Under the pieces are notes generated by a model. It did no database searches and was not told the DNA's origin. It worked only from the letters and a program-made list of their open reading frames with translations. A stretch of 64,000 nt of DNA from Helianthus annuus (taxonomy: Eukaryota; Streptophyta; Magnoliopsida; Asterales; Asteraceae), in the NCBI RefSeq assembly GCF_002127325.2, contig NC_035435.2:127697893-127761892 (forward strand). The letters run 5' to 3'. The position numbers were made by a program, and so were the translations under genes. Shown in pieces: positions 44,028-57,400 of this stretch (positions within the stretch are counted from its first letter, which is position 1; each line of letters opens with the position of its first letter).

Positions 44028-47000
44028 TGTCACACCCCGATTTCCACGTGTCTCACCGGTGGGCCCGGTGGGGGATTACCGTGACGATGTTGGCAACAAT
44101 ATAGTCAAACCACACAATTATATAATGCACAGCGGAAGCATAAAATAAATATATAAACTTCAACCTTTGATCGTAATATCAAAATGTATTACAAGGGTTG
44201 AATATATCCACAGCGGATCGTAAATAATTATAAAGTATTGTTCCATCAGATACTGCAATCAAGCTTGCGAGGCTTATCCCGACGCTAGGGAGCTAATACC
44301 AGCCAATTACGTTTAGGTACCTGCACTTAATCTTTTTGGGGAAAATACGTCAGTTTACACTGGTAAATACATTCAACTGACACATTTGAAAATGTTTATT
44401 AAAATTTGATTTGAATGCACAAGGCACAAACTCTTTTATAACTTGGGAAAATTCATAATGATCTTGTGAACGTTTTACATGTTCTTTTATGCGTTCAGTA
44501 GCCCGGGTCGTGCCGGGTTAAAGATTTATAGACACACCACGTTTGCGTAAAACCGTAGTATGAAAACCAACGGCTACGTCTTTTAGTTTTAATGTCGACA
44601 CTTTATACCGGGTGTACGCCTACACCGGGATGTCGATGGTCGTGGCCATTTCGTAAAATGATGCCGAGGATATCCGGGACAACGGTCATTAAACCCCCCA
44701 AAGGCTTATAAGCAACAAAACTGTTTAAATGAGCCAATCATATTTAATCAATTAACCACCTAAGCGATGGAAGTATATAATGCTCAATCAAGCGGTATTA
44801 ATATACCGTAACCCAAGCCCATATAGGGGAAATAAGTCAAAAGTATTTACCTTTGCAAGTATTAATCCTTAATTTAGATCAAGTCACCGATAGCTTTTAC
44901 TGGGGCTCCTAATCTGGAACGAAGGTTTTAATTAACCTTTTAGAATCCTAACGGGTCGTTATAATGGCCGTAGCCTAGACCGGTTGGTTCCGATATATAG
45001 ATATGGTTAATTCGCACGAAAAGGCGAAAACCGAGAATGGAGTATGATTTGGACCCAACAAGTTCAGAGACTTGTTTTTATATGGGTCAATGGTTCATAC
45101 TCTGGATTTTGGGGTTCAAATAGTATAATTTGACCCGTATCGGCTATTGCACGAAAACTAGTTCCATGAGCCGTACCGTGTGCGCAAATAGGCGAAACGG
45201 TTAACCATAAGAGTCGTACGCTTATTTCCTAAGTCAATATGCCTTAAAAGTATTCTGGTATCAGTAGGATACCTTCCGTAATGCCCGTAACGAGTTTAAG
45301 TTAATATTATGCCCCGTAGGGGCTTTTCGGTCATTTTAAAGACTTTAAAAGGGATTTTCGAGTTCTACAGGAAATCTGAGTTTCCCGAACAGCTTATAAA
45401 GCTTAAAATACTTTATTTATTATTTAAAACCAGTAGCAACTGGAATCGGGTCAAAAGACCTTGTAGAACTCCCGTTTTGGCCAAAAAGGGCATATTCGGT
45501 ATTTACCGAACCGTAGCCATAACCGCAGGTTATGAGCAAGGTAAAAATTATTAAAAATCTTTAAAATTCCCAAAATATTATTTTACCACAGTGGGTAAAA
45601 GTTTTGGTGACGAAAACTTGGGTTAGATGGGCGTTATGCTAATTGCGCCATTAATTACAAAACTTTCTTAAAAGTGCGCCTTTTAGCATAACTCTCATTC
45701 TAGACCTCGGATTGATGTGAAACTTTAGGGACATGCTTATAATTTAGTAAGCAAGGTTTTGGTCCGTTCACGTGCCCGAAATACTCGTTTTAATTTCAAA
45801 AGGCCGTTACGGTCAACTTTTAGGCGAATGACGGAAATGCGCTAAAGACTCGGATAACTCATGAACCGACCACAGAGGCTTACACCAACATGTGACCTGG
45901 TCCTAAGAGAGTCCTAGGGTATATTTATACCTCACTAAAACGGGTCAGAACCGAAGTCAAAGCAAAAGTCAAACTTATGCGACTTTCGGCTCCGAACCGG
46001 TTCAATATAGTAAATGATCGATTCAAACGAGCGCAAACAAGTTTATATACTTATCATCATGTTTTTAGGATTGTCAAAACAGGTTCCATAACATATACAT
46101 TACAGATTATGCTTAAATCGCTAAAATAGCTTTCTGTTGACTTTTTAACCGCACGTTTGACTCGATAATTGACATAGTTAGAGTGGTGATCAGGGGGAAC
46201 CATTTTAGAGGTTTAATACCCACATAAATACCAACTCATAACCATTTTTGATTCGTCATAAGACTGAACCATTTGCAAGATATTGCAATGTCAACCGTTA
46301 GTTACGACGGTTGCGTTTATGAGCTATAACTATGGAAATGCAAGACCAAATTGATTGTGAACGACTTACAGAAGTGTGTTCTTGATTATAGAACAGAAGA
46401 GAATGCTAGGGAGCTCTTGAAATGATCAGTTGTAAGTGTTTTGTGTTGTGTGATTTGTTATGCACAAGGTGTGGCTATTTATAGCCAAAGGAAGCAACTT
46501 ATGATCATTACAAGCACTACAATCAGTCCAGAGCTGATGGGTAGATGTCCCCTAAGTGTATGGGTTGAGCATAGGGTGCCCATGCCCCATAATTATGTGC
46601 ATGATCGTTCACAAGCTCCAAAAGTCAAGAAACTACAACTTTCTGCATCTGGGCGTCGTACGCGACCCGCATGGACATTCCATGCAACTCTTACGCGGGT
46701 CGCCTGGGATCAGAAAATCAGACGCGTAATAGAGGAGGCTCGCGGCCCGCCTCAACTTATGTTTAAACCTTACGCGGGTCGCCTAAGGTTAAGATTTCAA
46801 GATTTTTAAATCTTTTTGTAATGATTACAGAATCTGGCCATTAATAACGAAATCTTTCGTAATGATTTACCTGACCTTTCGGTTTTGAAGGGGTAACTTT
46901 GCGGTTTGGCCCTCGGTTATTTACCGATAGGGGCCTCGTGTTAATTACCCGCATTATTAAGTCCCCGGTTTATTTATTAATTATTTTGGAAAGCCTTAAC

Positions 47001-47429
47001 TTTCACTGTTGACGCTTTTAACCTTTCTTCTACGAATTCGATCGTAACTTTCTCGTTTCATACCGAAACTTCGCGAAGTTCATATATATTATTTTAGTGA
47101 GGGTATAATACCGTTACAAAGTCTTTGGGACGTTAAAGGGTCACTCAGAGGTATTATTAAACATGTTGACACAGTTAACCCCTGTAGTTTGTAATCTCTC
47201 ACTTTCTTCCGCGTTTTGTTTTTGTACGATCTATAATTTATTCGTTTGAAGGTTTAAGCATTATTTAGGGATACTATACAGTATATTTACCCTTGTTGAC
47301 ATTTATAACCCTCGAATTTATATACTTTCAAGGTTTGTCAAAATTAGTCCTTTATTTATTATAGATGCCACGTGTAAACAAATGACACGTGTTAACACAT
47401 CATTGGACACAAAAATTCGAGGTGTTACA
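44028..47429 (-). repeat. 3' LTR of Gyp-C
   Basis: TGTCACACCCCGATTTCCAC...GAGGTGTTACA on the plus strand, 3402 bp. Matching open frames in both LTRs (45309 and 55760; 46441 and 56892) exist only because the LTRs are near-identical. Confidence 0.94.
46475..46790 (-). promoter_or_regulatory. TATA box and GC-rich motif array in the Gyp-C LTR
   Basis: CTATAAATAG on the minus strand at 46475-46484. Upstream of it, at about 46656-46790, TACGCGACCCGC, TACGCGGGTCGC (twice) and CTCGCGGCCCGC form an array like that of Gyp-A. The functional 5' LTR copy has the same layout at 56926-56935 and about 57108-57240. Confidence 0.6.
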
Positions 47430-47450
47430 TCCTCACCCCCTTAAAATAAA
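47430..47450 (-). other. Polypurine tract of Gyp-C
   Basis: The minus strand reads TTTTAAGGGGGTGAGGA next to the 3' LTR. Confidence 0.8.
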
Positions 47451-47464
47451 TCTCGACCCGAGAT

Positions 47465-50400
47465 TTACTCAAATAAATAGGGGTATTTTTCTTTCATTGC
47501 AGCTTCGACTTCCCACGTATATTCAGGACCTCTACGAGCATCCCATTTGACTTTTACAATCGGTACGTGTTTTCTGCGAAGCTTCTTCACCTGTCGATCT
47601 TCAATCGACAAAGGTTTTTCTATGAACTTTAAGCTCTCATCTATATGCACATCTGTGTGTGGAATCACCAACGACTCGTCAGCGAAGCACTTTTTGAGAT
47701 TGCAGATGTGGAACACATTGTGAATTCCATTGAGCTCTTCAGGCAAGTTTAGTTTATAGGCAACTGATCCGACTCGTTCAATGACCTCAAAAGGCCCTAT
47801 GTATCTTGGACTCAGCTTGCCCTTCTTGCCGAAGCGCATCACCCCCTTCCAGGGTGACACCTTAAGTAATACTTTTTCACCCACTTCAAAGTGAAAATCC
47901 TTACGCTTTGGATCAGCGTAGCTCTTCTGCCTATCGCGGGCAGCCTTGAGACGTTCCCGGATCTGGACAATCTTGTCCGTTGTCTGGAAAACAATCTCTG
48001 GTCCCGATAATTGGACCTCTCCTACTTCCGCCCAACAAACAGGCGATCTGCATTTCCTACCATATAATGCCTCAAAAGGCGCAGCCTTTATGCTGGTGTG
48101 GTAGCTATTATTGTAGGAGAATTCAATCAGGGGTAGGTTTTTATCCCAATTACCACCTAGATCGATCGCACATGCACGAAGCATGTCTTCTAGCGTTTGG
48201 ATAGTACGCTCACTTTGGCCGTCCGTCTGGGGATGGTAAGCCGTACTAAAGTTTAAACGCGTGCCCAAAGATTGCTGGAAACTTTTCCAGAAGTGAGATG
48301 TGTATCTAGTATCCCTGTCGGAGATAATAGACACAGGTATGCCGTGTAAGGCTACAATCTTGTCAACATAAAGTTGGGCTAACATATCGGAGCTATACGT
48401 CTCCTTGATGGGTAGAAAATGAGCTGATTTAGTCAGCCTATCAACTATGACCCATATTGTATCGTTTCCTTTCCTGGTTTTGGGTAACTTGGTTATGAAA
48501 TCCATAGTTACGCATTCCCACTTCCACTCGGGAAGTTCAGGCTGTTGTAGCAAGCCAGACGGCTTTTGGTGCTCGGCTTTGACTTGAGCACAAGTCAAGC
48601 ACTTTGCTACATGGGCGGCAACAGACTTTTTCAAGCCTATCCACCAATAATTTGCCTTTAAGTCTTGGTACATTTTATCAGCACCAGGATGGACTGAGTA
48701 TTTGGAACTATGGGCTTCCTGGAGAACAACATCTCGTAGTCCCCCATAAATCGGAACCCATATACGTCCATTGAGCCTAAGAATTCCATCCTTGCTAAGA
48801 GTCAACTGCTCCTCAGTTACTCCCAGCTTTTCATTTGGATAATTAGCTTCCAACACAGCCTCTCGCTGTGCAGCCAAAATCCTCTCAATCAAATTATTTT
48901 TAACTTCAATGCTCTTGGCATTGATTCGAATGGGTTTTACCCTTTCTTTTCTACTCAATGCATCGGCGACTACATTCGCCTTGCCGGGATGGTACCTGAT
49001 CTCGCAGTCATAATCATTCAGGGTTTCCATCCAACGGCGCTGTCTCATGTTCAACTCCTTCTGGTTGAACAGGTGCTGAAGGCTTTTGTGATCTGAATAA
49101 ATCACAAATTTAATACCATAAAGGTAGTGCCTCCACAACTTCAGTGCAAATACAACGGCACCCAACTCCAAATCATGGGTGGTGTAATTCTTTTCATGCA
49201 CCTTTAATTGCCTTGAAGCATAGGCAATCACCTTGCCCTTCTGCATAAGCACACACCCCATGCCTGTATGTGATGCATCGCAGTAAACTACGAATTCATC
49301 TGTACCTTCCGGTAATGTCAACACAGGTGCGTTGCTTAGCTTCTGCTTCAGTATTTCAAAAGACTCTTGCTGTTTTGGGCCCCAAATGTACTTTTCCTTC
49401 TTCTTGGTCAAGGAAGTCAAGGGCGCAGCAATCCTTGAAAAATTTTCAATAAACCTCCGGTAGTATCCTGCTAACCCCAGGAAACTACGAATTTCGGTAG
49501 GCGTCTTTGGCTCTTGCCAGTTCATGACCGCCTCTACCTTAGCGGGATCCACCTGGATACCACGCTCACTCACAACGTGTCCTAAAAACTGAACCTCTCT
49601 TAGCCAGAATTCGCATTTCGAGAATTTGGCGTAGAGTTTCTCACGTTGTAGTAATTCGAGAATGCAACGGAGATGCTTCTCGTGGTCAGCTTGATTCTTG
49701 GAATAGATAAGGATATCGTCAATGAAGACTATGACGAATTTGTCCAAGTATGGCTTGCAAACGCGGTTCATGAGATCCATGAACGCGGCCGGTGCATTTG
49801 TGAGCCCAAAAGGCATCACTAGGAACTCGTAATGACCATAGCGAGTCCTAAATGCAGTCTTGTGTACATCTTCATCTCTGACCCTTAGTTGATGATAACC
49901 CGACCTTAAGTCGATCTTGGAGAAGTAGCTTGCTCCTTGCAGCTGATCGAATAGATCATCGATCCTTGGTAAAGGATATCTATTCTTTATGGTAACTTTA
50001 TTCAGTTCTCTATAGTCGATGCACAACCGCATTGATCCGTCCTTCTTCTTTACAAATAGGACAGGAGCTCCCCAGGGAGATGAACTAGGTCTGATAAAAC
50101 CTTTCGCCAGCAGTTCATCCAACTGGGTCCTCAGTTCTTTCATTTCCGTTGGCGCTAATCTGTAAGGTGCTCTTGCTATCGGAGCGGCTCCAGGAATGAT
50201 GTCAATTCTGAACTCCACTTGCCTATCTGGTGGCAAACCGGGTAGTTCTTCGGGAAAAACCTTGGGGTATTCAGAAATGACAGGAAGATCCTCGATCTTC
50301 GGCTTTGGTTCTTCAATTATCACCTGAGCCATGTAAATTACACAGCCTCTGTTCAAACACCTTGAAGCTTTCAGCATAGATATGTCTTCGGGCAATCCGT

Positions 50401-50938
50401 AATGCGTATCCCCTCGAATGGTAAGAGATTCACCATTCGGAGTCTTTAAGACTATTTGCCTCTTGCCGCAGATGATTTGGGCCTGGTTATGGGATAACCA
50501 GTCCATGCCTAGCACGATGTCAAAACCCGCAAGTTTGAAAGGAAGTAGAGATAAAGGAAAAGAATGGTTCCTAATGGATATTTCACATCCTTCTAGAACA
50601 GTAGAGACGGTTTCTATCGTGCCGTCTGCCAACTCTACTTCGTAATTTACGTCTAGGGTTTTGATTGGCATATTTAGTAGTTGGCAAAATTTCTGGTCTA
50701 CAAAGGACTTGTCAGCGCCAGAATCGAACAGTACTCTTGCAAATATATTATTTACGAGAAAAGTACCTGTAAGCACATTGTCGTCCTTGACCGCTTCCTT
50801 TGCATCCAAGCGAAAAACTCTCGCATTTGTCTTCTTAGTCTCTTCTGCCTTCTTGGCATACTTCGGGCAATTACTCTTTATGTGCCCCTTTTCATTGCAA
50901 TTAAAGCAGGTTGCATCCTTTATCTTTTTGCACTCCAC
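47465..50938 (-). CDS. Gyp-C pol: zinc knuckle, protease, RT, RNase H, integrase, chromodomain-like end
   Basis: A continuous frame of 1157 codons from a GTG at 50938. The same frame extends upstream through gag, so 50938 is not a start; it lies just after the lesion-bearing part of gag. In order: CCHC knuckle [14 protein letters not shown] (near residue 11), protease DSG (near 72), RT with the active site FIDD intact (codons at about 49715-49726), RNase H ([12 protein letters not shown]), integrase zinc region and DDE residues ([30 protein letters not shown]), and a chromodomain-like C-terminus ([20 protein letters not shown]). All catalytic motifs are normal. It should make active enzymes if expressed. 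Confidence 0.94.
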   Translation of the reverse strand: MECKKIKDATCFNCNEKGHIKSNCPKYAKKAEETKKTNARVFRLDAKEAVKDDNVLTGTFLVNNIFARVLFDSGADKSFVDQKFCQLLNMPIKTLDVNYEVELADGTIETVSTVLEGCEISIRNHSFPLSLLPFKLAGFDIVLGMDWLSHNQAQIICGKRQIVLKTPNGESLTIRGDTHYGLPEDISMLKASRCLNRGCVIYMAQVIIEEPKPKIEDLPVISEYPKVFPEELPGLPPDRQVEFRIDIIPGAAPIARAPYRLAPTEMKELRTQLDELLAKGFIRPSSSPWGAPVLFVKKKDGSMRLCIDYRELNKVTIKNRYPLPRIDDLFDQLQGASYFSKIDLRSGYHQLRVRDEDVHKTAFRTRYGHYEFLVMPFGLTNAPAAFMDLMNRVCKPYLDKFVIVFIDDILIYSKNQADHEKHLRCILELLQREKLYAKFSKCEFWLREVQFLGHVVSERGIQVDPAKVEAVMNWQEPKTPTEIRSFLGLAGYYRRFIENFSRIAAPLTSLTKKKEKYIWGPKQQESFEILKQKLSNAPVLTLPEGTDEFVVYCDASHTGMGCVLMQKGKVIAYASRQLKVHEKNYTTHDLELGAVVFALKLWRHYLYGIKFVIYSDHKSLQHLFNQKELNMRQRRWMETLNDYDCEIRYHPGKANVVADALSRKERVKPIRINAKSIEVKNNLIERILAAQREAVLEANYPNEKLGVTEEQLTLSKDGILRLNGRIWVPIYGGLRDVVLQEAHSSKYSVHPGADKMYQDLKANYWWIGLKKSVAAHVAKCLTCAQVKAEHQKPSGLLQQPELPEWKWECVTMDFITKLPKTRKGNDTIWVIVDRLTKSAHFLPIKETYSSDMLAQLYVDKIVALHGIPVSIISDRDTRYTSHFWKSFQQSLGTRLNFSTAYHPQTDGQSERTIQTLEDMLRACAIDLGGNWDKNLPLIEFSYNNSYHTSIKAAPFEALYGRKCRSPVCWAEVGEVQLSGPEIVFQTTDKIVQIRERLKAARDRQKSYADPKRKDFHFEVGEKVLLKVSPWKGVMRFGKKGKLSPRYIGPFEVIERVGSVAYKLNLPEELNGIHNVFHICNLKKCFADESLVIPHTDVHIDESLKFIEKPLSIEDRQVKKLRRKHVPIVKVKWDARRGPEYTWEVEAAMKEKYPYLFE

Positions 50939-51160
50939 TGTCTTATGATCCTTGGACTTGCATAGCCCACAGGGTGGAGTCCTTTGTTGCGACTGTGAAC
51001 CAGACGCAAACCTACACTTCCCGGAGTGAGGTTTCTTGCAGACCTTGCAGTAAGGTCTTCCATCAGCTTGCCCCTCCTTCCTTGCCTCCGACCCTTTCTT
51101 GCCCTCACCGTTTCCACGGTGCTTTTTACCGGACTTTCGTGAGGTATCATCCTCACGCTT

Positions 51161-52012
51161 TCACTTCTCAGCCTCCTTGCTCCTTTGTGCCCTCAGACGG
51201 ACAGCATCAAGGGTAAGATACAAGGAGAGGTCAGTAACTGACCTGAAGGTCGTTGGCCTAGAGGCTTTTACGCTGGCCTTGATCGCCGGCTCTAAGCCCC
51301 CAATGAATCGGGCAATCCTTCGTGGTTCTGGTGTCACAAGATATGGCACCAGGCGTGACATAGTGTTAAAGCTTGTCAGATAAGCTTGACAATCCAGGTT
51401 TGTCATCACTAGTGAGACAAAATCAGCCTCAATCTTCTCAACCTCGTGCTGAGGGCAGTAGTTTTCTTTTATGAGGGTAATAAACTCCCCCCATGACATT
51501 TTGTACAAGGCAGACTTACCTGAAGCCTGCACCAGAGCTCTCCACCATGCCAGGGCCTCGCCCTTGAATGACTGGGACACAAACTTAACCACGTCCCTCT
51601 CAGCGCACCCGCTGATGTCCACAATCGTGTCCATCTCGTCCAGCCAGGTGATACAGTCAACCGCACCTTTCTCCCCTGTAAATTCACGGGGCTTACATGA
51701 TACAAAGTATTTGTAGGTGCAACCCTTAGCACTGGACGCATCAGTATATTCTCTCTCGCGATGAACGCTGTGCTCAGTAGACGAATGCTTGTCGTCATCT
51801 TTCTTGGGTTCAGAGGGTGGTTTGGAGTGTGTCTTTGGTTTAGAGGGTGGTTTTGACACAGATCTGCCTTGAGACTCAGTATGTTGACGATCAATAGCTG
51901 CCTGGACAGCATTGTTGATCAGAGTCTTTAGCTGTGCGCCTGTCAAATGTACTGACGCATTGTCATAGTCATCTTCATTCGTGTGGCTGTTCTCTCCATT
52001 GGGATCCGCCAT
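51161..52012 (-). pseudogene. Gyp-C gag, ended early by an in-frame TGA
   Basis: ATG at 52010-52012 (MADPNGENSHTNEDD), 283 codons to TGA at 51161-51163. It contains a low-complexity Ser/Lys/Pro linker and the Retrotrans_gag domain (TYKYFVSCKPREFTGEKG, EALAWWRALVQ, ENYCPQHEVEKIE). The stop sits between capsid and the nucleocapsid knuckles, and 75 codons later the same frame continues as pol, so gag and pol form one frame except for this codon. AAG TGA AAG fits a CGA-to-TGA change, a typical result of methyl-CpG deamination. Readthrough at this codon is possible but not shown. Confidence 0.88.
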
Positions 52013-53092
52013 TGTAACTTGAATCTGTTACAGAAGGTAACAAAATTTTAATTTAGGAGATTATTATAAAATTGTCTTTTATGACAATTTGTCAACCATG
52101 GTACAGAGACCATATCTGGTTAACTTATTATTTCATTATATATTAGGATCTGAATATCTCCTATTTCAACTATATAAATAGTATTGGCGGCATAAAGCCT
52201 AATCATGATGATGTTTTATAATGTTAGTCGAGATTTCAGAGAATCAAAGGCATAGAGAGTTGAACCGTAGTTCTTTTATCTCTTTCTGACAGAGAGTCAT
52301 AGACTACTACTGCCTTTTGTCTTATAAGACAATTATTATGGCCCATAGGCACTACACCTCTAATGGATGTCTTAATATGGTTGGCCCGTAGGCACTACAT
52401 CACTAATGGATGTTCTGATAATTCTGGCCCGTAGGCACTGCATCACTAATGGATGTTTTAATAATACTGGCCCATAGGCACTGCATCACTAATGGATGTT
52501 TTTATAATATTGGCCCGTAGGCACTGCATCACTAATGGATGTCTTTATAGTACTGATCACCTTCATTGGTGATTTAACCCACGATCTATATATCATTTAG
52601 TTGGGTTTTGAAATCCTCAAAGGATTGTTGTATAAGAATGACGTGCGTGATTATAACGAATCACATCTGCCATGAATGTTAACATGAGTACAGAGGTTAA
52701 CAGGGAATCAGAATCTTTTCAGCTAGGTCGTACCATCTTGACTGATCTTAAAAGACCCCAAGCTAGGTTTCACCCCCTTAAGATTCCTTATTAGGCAGAT
52801 CAATATAAAAGGAATGGTTTTGATTTATTTTTTTATATCTATTAAAACAAAACTCATAACATACATTCCAAAATCTCAAATACAATTACATATTGCCCTA
52901 AACGGGTCTTTCAAATAATACATACCTCCATAGAGGTTTTTAAAATAAGTGACAAGTCCACGCAGGGACTAATTCAAGATAAGTGTCCATGCAAGGACTA
53001 AAGATAAGTCCACGTAGGGACTGAAATACGATAAGTTGTCCACGCAGGGACTTATTTTAAAGTAGAAATTACAGTAGTACAGCTATTAAGGG
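52013..53092 (-). repeat. Gyp-C leader with two tandem repeat arrays
   Basis: Array 1: five units of exactly 43 bp, with GGCCC(A/G)TAGGCACT at 52340, 52383, 52426, 52469 and 52512. Array 2: four units of an imperfect palindrome AGTCCACGCAGGGACT at about 52955, 52985, 53007 and 53038. Both lie between the extra ORF and gag in the genomic RNA. Confidence 0.82.
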
Positions 53093-54303
53093 CTAGTGGT
53101 CACGTTTCTTCTTTTTGCCCTTTAGTAAATTCGCCAAGCCCTTGAGAAATCCTCGGTGGCTTTTCTTCTCTTCCTCGAATTCTCTCTCCACTCGATCTAG
53201 TCGATGGAGTATTTCTTCCTGTTCAGGAGGAGAAAATCGTGGTTGTGGCGCTTGATGTGGAACTGGAGGTCTGGGAGGTATTGGATACCCATGAGCTGAG
53301 TAGTCCGGTGGTCCCATGTTTCCATGTGCTCCGTCAGGGTAGCGCGCATTATATCTTGCCGACACCACATAGGGGTCGCGCTCATAGCCGTAGTTGTATT
53401 GTGCTTGTGACGGTTCGAACGGGTTGTAAGCCGTTGGACCTGTGTAAGCTGGTATGGGTTGGTCATACCCAAATGGTGGCGAATTTCGTGCAGTAGGTGC
53501 GGAGTTCGCCTCCTGTATAGGACTTGAAGGTCCTTCTTTATGTAGTGGCGGATAGTGGCTACTACTAGAATGTCGAGGAGTGCTGAAGTGGTTACCCCCC
53601 CTCCTCGTGTAGACATACGAGCATTGGTCCTCCTACGCCTCGGCGGATCAGGTATTACTGGTTGTGCCGGTGGCGGAGGTGGTGGCGTAACTGCCTCAAA
53701 GCGTGAATCCTCAGAGGGATCCTGTGGATGTCTCGGTTGCGATGTCTGATGAGATGGTGTGTTGTACCACTCATGTCGGTCAAACAAGGCCATAAAGCTG
53801 TCTGGGCCTTGATATTGTGGACCATGATATGAAGATCCATCAGATACTTCTATCGGATGCGTGGGCGTACCACGAGCTGGTTCAGTTGGATCCTCATCTT
53901 CCTCCATGGGATCTTCAGAAAAGTGGTCTTGAGGACCAAGCGGAACAAATCCTGAAGGTTCCTGTATGTAGTCAGCCGGATTAAACTGAGCTACGTAGTA
54001 TGGAGTAGGGTCGTCATAATTCCGGTACGAAACCGAACGTTGTAGAGGTATGAAGGAAGGTTGTGGGTTGTTGGGATCATTTTCCGAATTTGGCCCAAAG
54101 GAGTGCCGGTAGGATGGCGTCGAGCTGTGCGAAGTGGAATGCCTCGCTGGTTCGTATAGATCTCTTCGTCGTTGTGGCTCTTCGCTTCGTGTCATCGAAG
54201 GATGTCTTGTACCAGATGGTCCAGCTTCTTGATCGTGATGTGTCACGATTTCTCCTCGGCCTCTACGTCCCCTTCCTCTTCCTCGGAATATAACAGGTGG
54301 CAT
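53093..54303 (-). pseudogene. Extra ORF between primer site and gag of Gyp-C, frameshifted
   Basis: ATG at 54301-54303 (MPPVIFRGRGRGRRGRGE). An Arg/Gly-rich start is followed by a Ser/Pro/acidic region (EDPMEEDEDPTEPARG, PPPPPPAQPVIPDPPRRRR). A G-run near 53597-53603 shifts the frame; the continuation, in another frame, reads through a Pro/Tyr-rich region to PQPRFSPPEQEEILHRLDRV and a coiled-coil with a basic tail ending KGKKKKRDH at 53093. The full product would be about 400 residues. I recognise no domain. The Gly/Arg and basic ends suggest RNA binding, but that is a guess. Position matches the extra ORF of Gyp-A. Confidence 0.65.
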
Positions 54304-54462
54304 TTTCCTGCTCCAAAACTTATTAAAAAAATCAAATTGAAAATAAAGACAAAAAGGAGTATTAATCCGAATTTGTCCTAAGTTCTTGTCTAGACTCAAG
54401 TATGTGCAATTGTGTCACTGAGATTAAACACGATGCCTATTGTGTTTAATTCACTCAATGTT

Positions 54463-54475
54463 GGCTCTGATACCA
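54463..54475 (-). other. Primer-binding site of Gyp-C (initiator tRNA-Met)
   Basis: The minus strand reads TGGTATCAGAGCC, three bases from the 5' LTR at 54479. Confidence 0.9.
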
Positions 54476-54478
54476 ACC

Positions 54479-57400
54479 TGTCACACCCCGATTTCCACGT
54501 GTCTCACCGGTGGGCCCGGTGGGGGATTACCGTGACGATGTTGGCAACAATATAGTCAAACCACACAATTATATAATGCACAGCGGAAGCATAAAATAAA
54601 TATATAAACTTCAACCTTTGATCGTAATATCAAAATGTATTACAAGGGTTGAATATATCCACAGCGGATCGTAAATAATTATAAAGTATTGTTCCATCAG
54701 ATACTGCAATCAAGCTTGCGAGGCTTATCCCGACGCTAGGGAGCTAATACCAGCCAATTACGTTTAGGTACCTGCACTTAATCTTTTTGGGGAAAATACG
54801 TCAGTTTACACTGGTAAATACATTCAACTGACACATTTGAAAATGTTTATTAAAATTTGATTTGAATGCACAAGGCACAAACTCTTTTATAACTTGGGAA
54901 AATTCATAATGATCTTGTGAACGTTTTACATGTTCTTTTATGCGTTCAGTAGCCCGGGTCGTGCCGGGTTAAAGATTTATAGACACACCACGTTTGCGTA
55001 AAACCGTAGTATGAAAACCAACGGCTACGTCTTTTAGTTTTAATGTCGACACTTTATACCGGGTGTACGCCTACACCGGGATGTCGATGGTCGTGGCCAT
55101 TTCGTAAAATGATGCCGAGGATATCCGGGACAACGGTCATTAAACCCCCCAAAGGCTTATAAGCAACAAAACTGTTTAAATGAGCCAATCATATTTAATC
55201 AATTAACCACCTAAGCGATGGAAGTATATAATGCTCAATCAAGCGGTATTAATATACCGTAACCCAAGCCCATATAGGGGAAATAAGTCAAAAGTATTTA
55301 CCTTTGCAAGTATTAATCCTTAATTTAGATCAAGTCACCGATAGCTTTTACTGGGGGTCCTAATCTGGAACGAAGGTTTTAATTAACCTTTTAGAATCCT
55401 AACGGGTCGTTATAATGGCCGTAGCCTAGACCGGTTGGTTCCGATATATAGATATGGTTAATTCGCACGAAAAGGCGAAAACCGAGAATGGAGTATGATT
55501 TGGACCCAACAAGTTCAGAGACTTGTTTTTATATGGGTCAATGGTTCATACTCTGGATTTTGGGGTTCAAATAGTATAATTTGACCCGTATCGGCTATTG
55601 CACGAAAACTAGTTCCATGAGCCGTACCGTGTGCGCAAATAGGCGAAACGGTTAACCATAAGAGTCGTACGCTTATTTCCTAAGTCAATATGCCTTAAAA
55701 GTATTCTGGTATCAGTAGGATACCTTCCGTAATGCCCGTAACGAGTTTAAGTTAATATTATGCCCCGTAGGGGCTTTTCGGTCATTTTAAAGACTTTAAA
55801 AGGGATTTTCGAGTTCTACAGGAAATCTGAGTTTCCCGAACAGCTTATAAAGCTTAAAATACTTTATTTATTATTTAAAACCAGTAGCAACTGGAATCGG
55901 GTCAAAAGACCTTGTAGAACTCCCGTTTTGGCCAAAAAGGGCATATTCGGTATTTACCGAACCGTAGCCATAACCGCAGGTTATGAGCAAGGTAAAAATT
56001 ATTAAAAATCTTTAAAATTCCCAAAATATTATTTTACCACAGTGGGTAAAAGTTTTGGTGACGAAAACTTGGGTTAGATGGGCGTTATGCTAATTGCGCC
56101 ATTAATTACAAAACTTTCTTAAAAGTGCGCCTTTTAGCATAACTCTCATTCTAGACCTCGGATTGATGTGAAACTTTAGGGACATTCTTATAATTTAGTA
56201 AGCAAGGTTTTGGTCCGTTCACGTGCCCGAAATACTCGTTTTAATTTCAAAAGGCCGTTACGGTCAACTTTTAGGCGAATGACGGAAATGCGCTAAAGAC
56301 TCGGATAACTCATGAACCGACCACAGAGGCTTACACCAACATGTGACCTGGTCCTAAGAGAGTCCTAGGGTATATTTATACCTCACTAAAACGGGTCAGA
56401 ACCGAAGTCAAAGCAAAAGTCAAACTTATGCGACTTTCGGCTCCGAACCGGTTCAATATAGTAAATGATCGATTCAAACGAGCGCAAACAAGTTTATATA
56501 CTTATCATCATGTTTTTAGGATTGTCAAAACAGGTTCCATAACATATACATTACAGATTATGCTTAAATCGCTAAAATAGCTTTCTGTTGACTTTTTAAC
56601 CGCACGTTTGACTCGATAATTGACATAGTTAGAGTGGTGATCAGGGGGAACCATTTTAGAGGTTTAATACCCACATAAATACCAACTCATAACCATTTTT
56701 GATTCGTCATAAGACTGAACCATTTGCAAGATATTGCAATGTCAACCGTTAGTTACGACGGTTGCGTTTATGAGCTATAACTATGGAAATGCAAGACCAA
56801 ATTGATTGTGAACGACTTACAGAAGTGTGTTCTTGATTATAGAACAGAAGAGAATGCTAGGGAGCTCTTGAAATGATCAGTTGTAAGTGTTTTGTGTTGT
56901 GTGATTTGTTATGCACAAGGTGTGGCTATTTATAGCCAAAGGAAGCAACTTATGATCATTACAAGCACTACAATCAGTCCAGAGCTGATGGGTAGATGTC
57001 CCCTAAGTGTATGGGTTGAGCATAGGGTGCCCATGCCCCATAATTATGTGCATGATCGTTCACAAGCTCCAAAAGTCAAGAAACTACAACTTTCTGCATC
57101 TGGGCGTCGTACGTGACCCGCATGGACATTCCATGCAACTCTTACGCGGGTCGCCTGGGATCAGAAAATCAGACGCGTAATAGAGGAGGCTCGCGGCCCG
57201 CCTCAACTTATGTTTAAACCTTACGCGGGTCGCCTAAGGTTAAGATTTCAAGATTTTTAAATCTTTTTGTAATGATTACAGAATCTGGCCATTAATAACG
57301 AAATCTTTCGTAATGATTTACCTGACCTTTCGGTTTTGAAGGGGTAACTTTGCGGTTTGGCCCTCGGTTATTTACCGATAGGGGCCTCGTGTTAATTACC

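Noticed and set aside
41340..44084. A 914-residue protein as an independent gene
   Set aside because: Its last 19 codons come from the Gyp-C LTR; the real coding part ends at 44027 and resumes at 57886.
45309..45554. 81-codon open frame, repeated exactly at 55760-56005
   Set aside because: Both copies lie in the two near-identical LTRs of Gyp-C; duplication comes from the LTRs, and no domain is seen.
46441..46809. 122-codon open frame over the LTR TATA box (shorter copy at 56892)
   Set aside because: It overlaps promoter sequence on the opposite strand, and the other LTR copy is truncated by one C-to-T change; not under coding constraint.
52340..52560. CRISPR-like repeat array
   Set aside because: 43-bp units are contiguous with no unique spacers, and lie in a plant retrotransposon leader.
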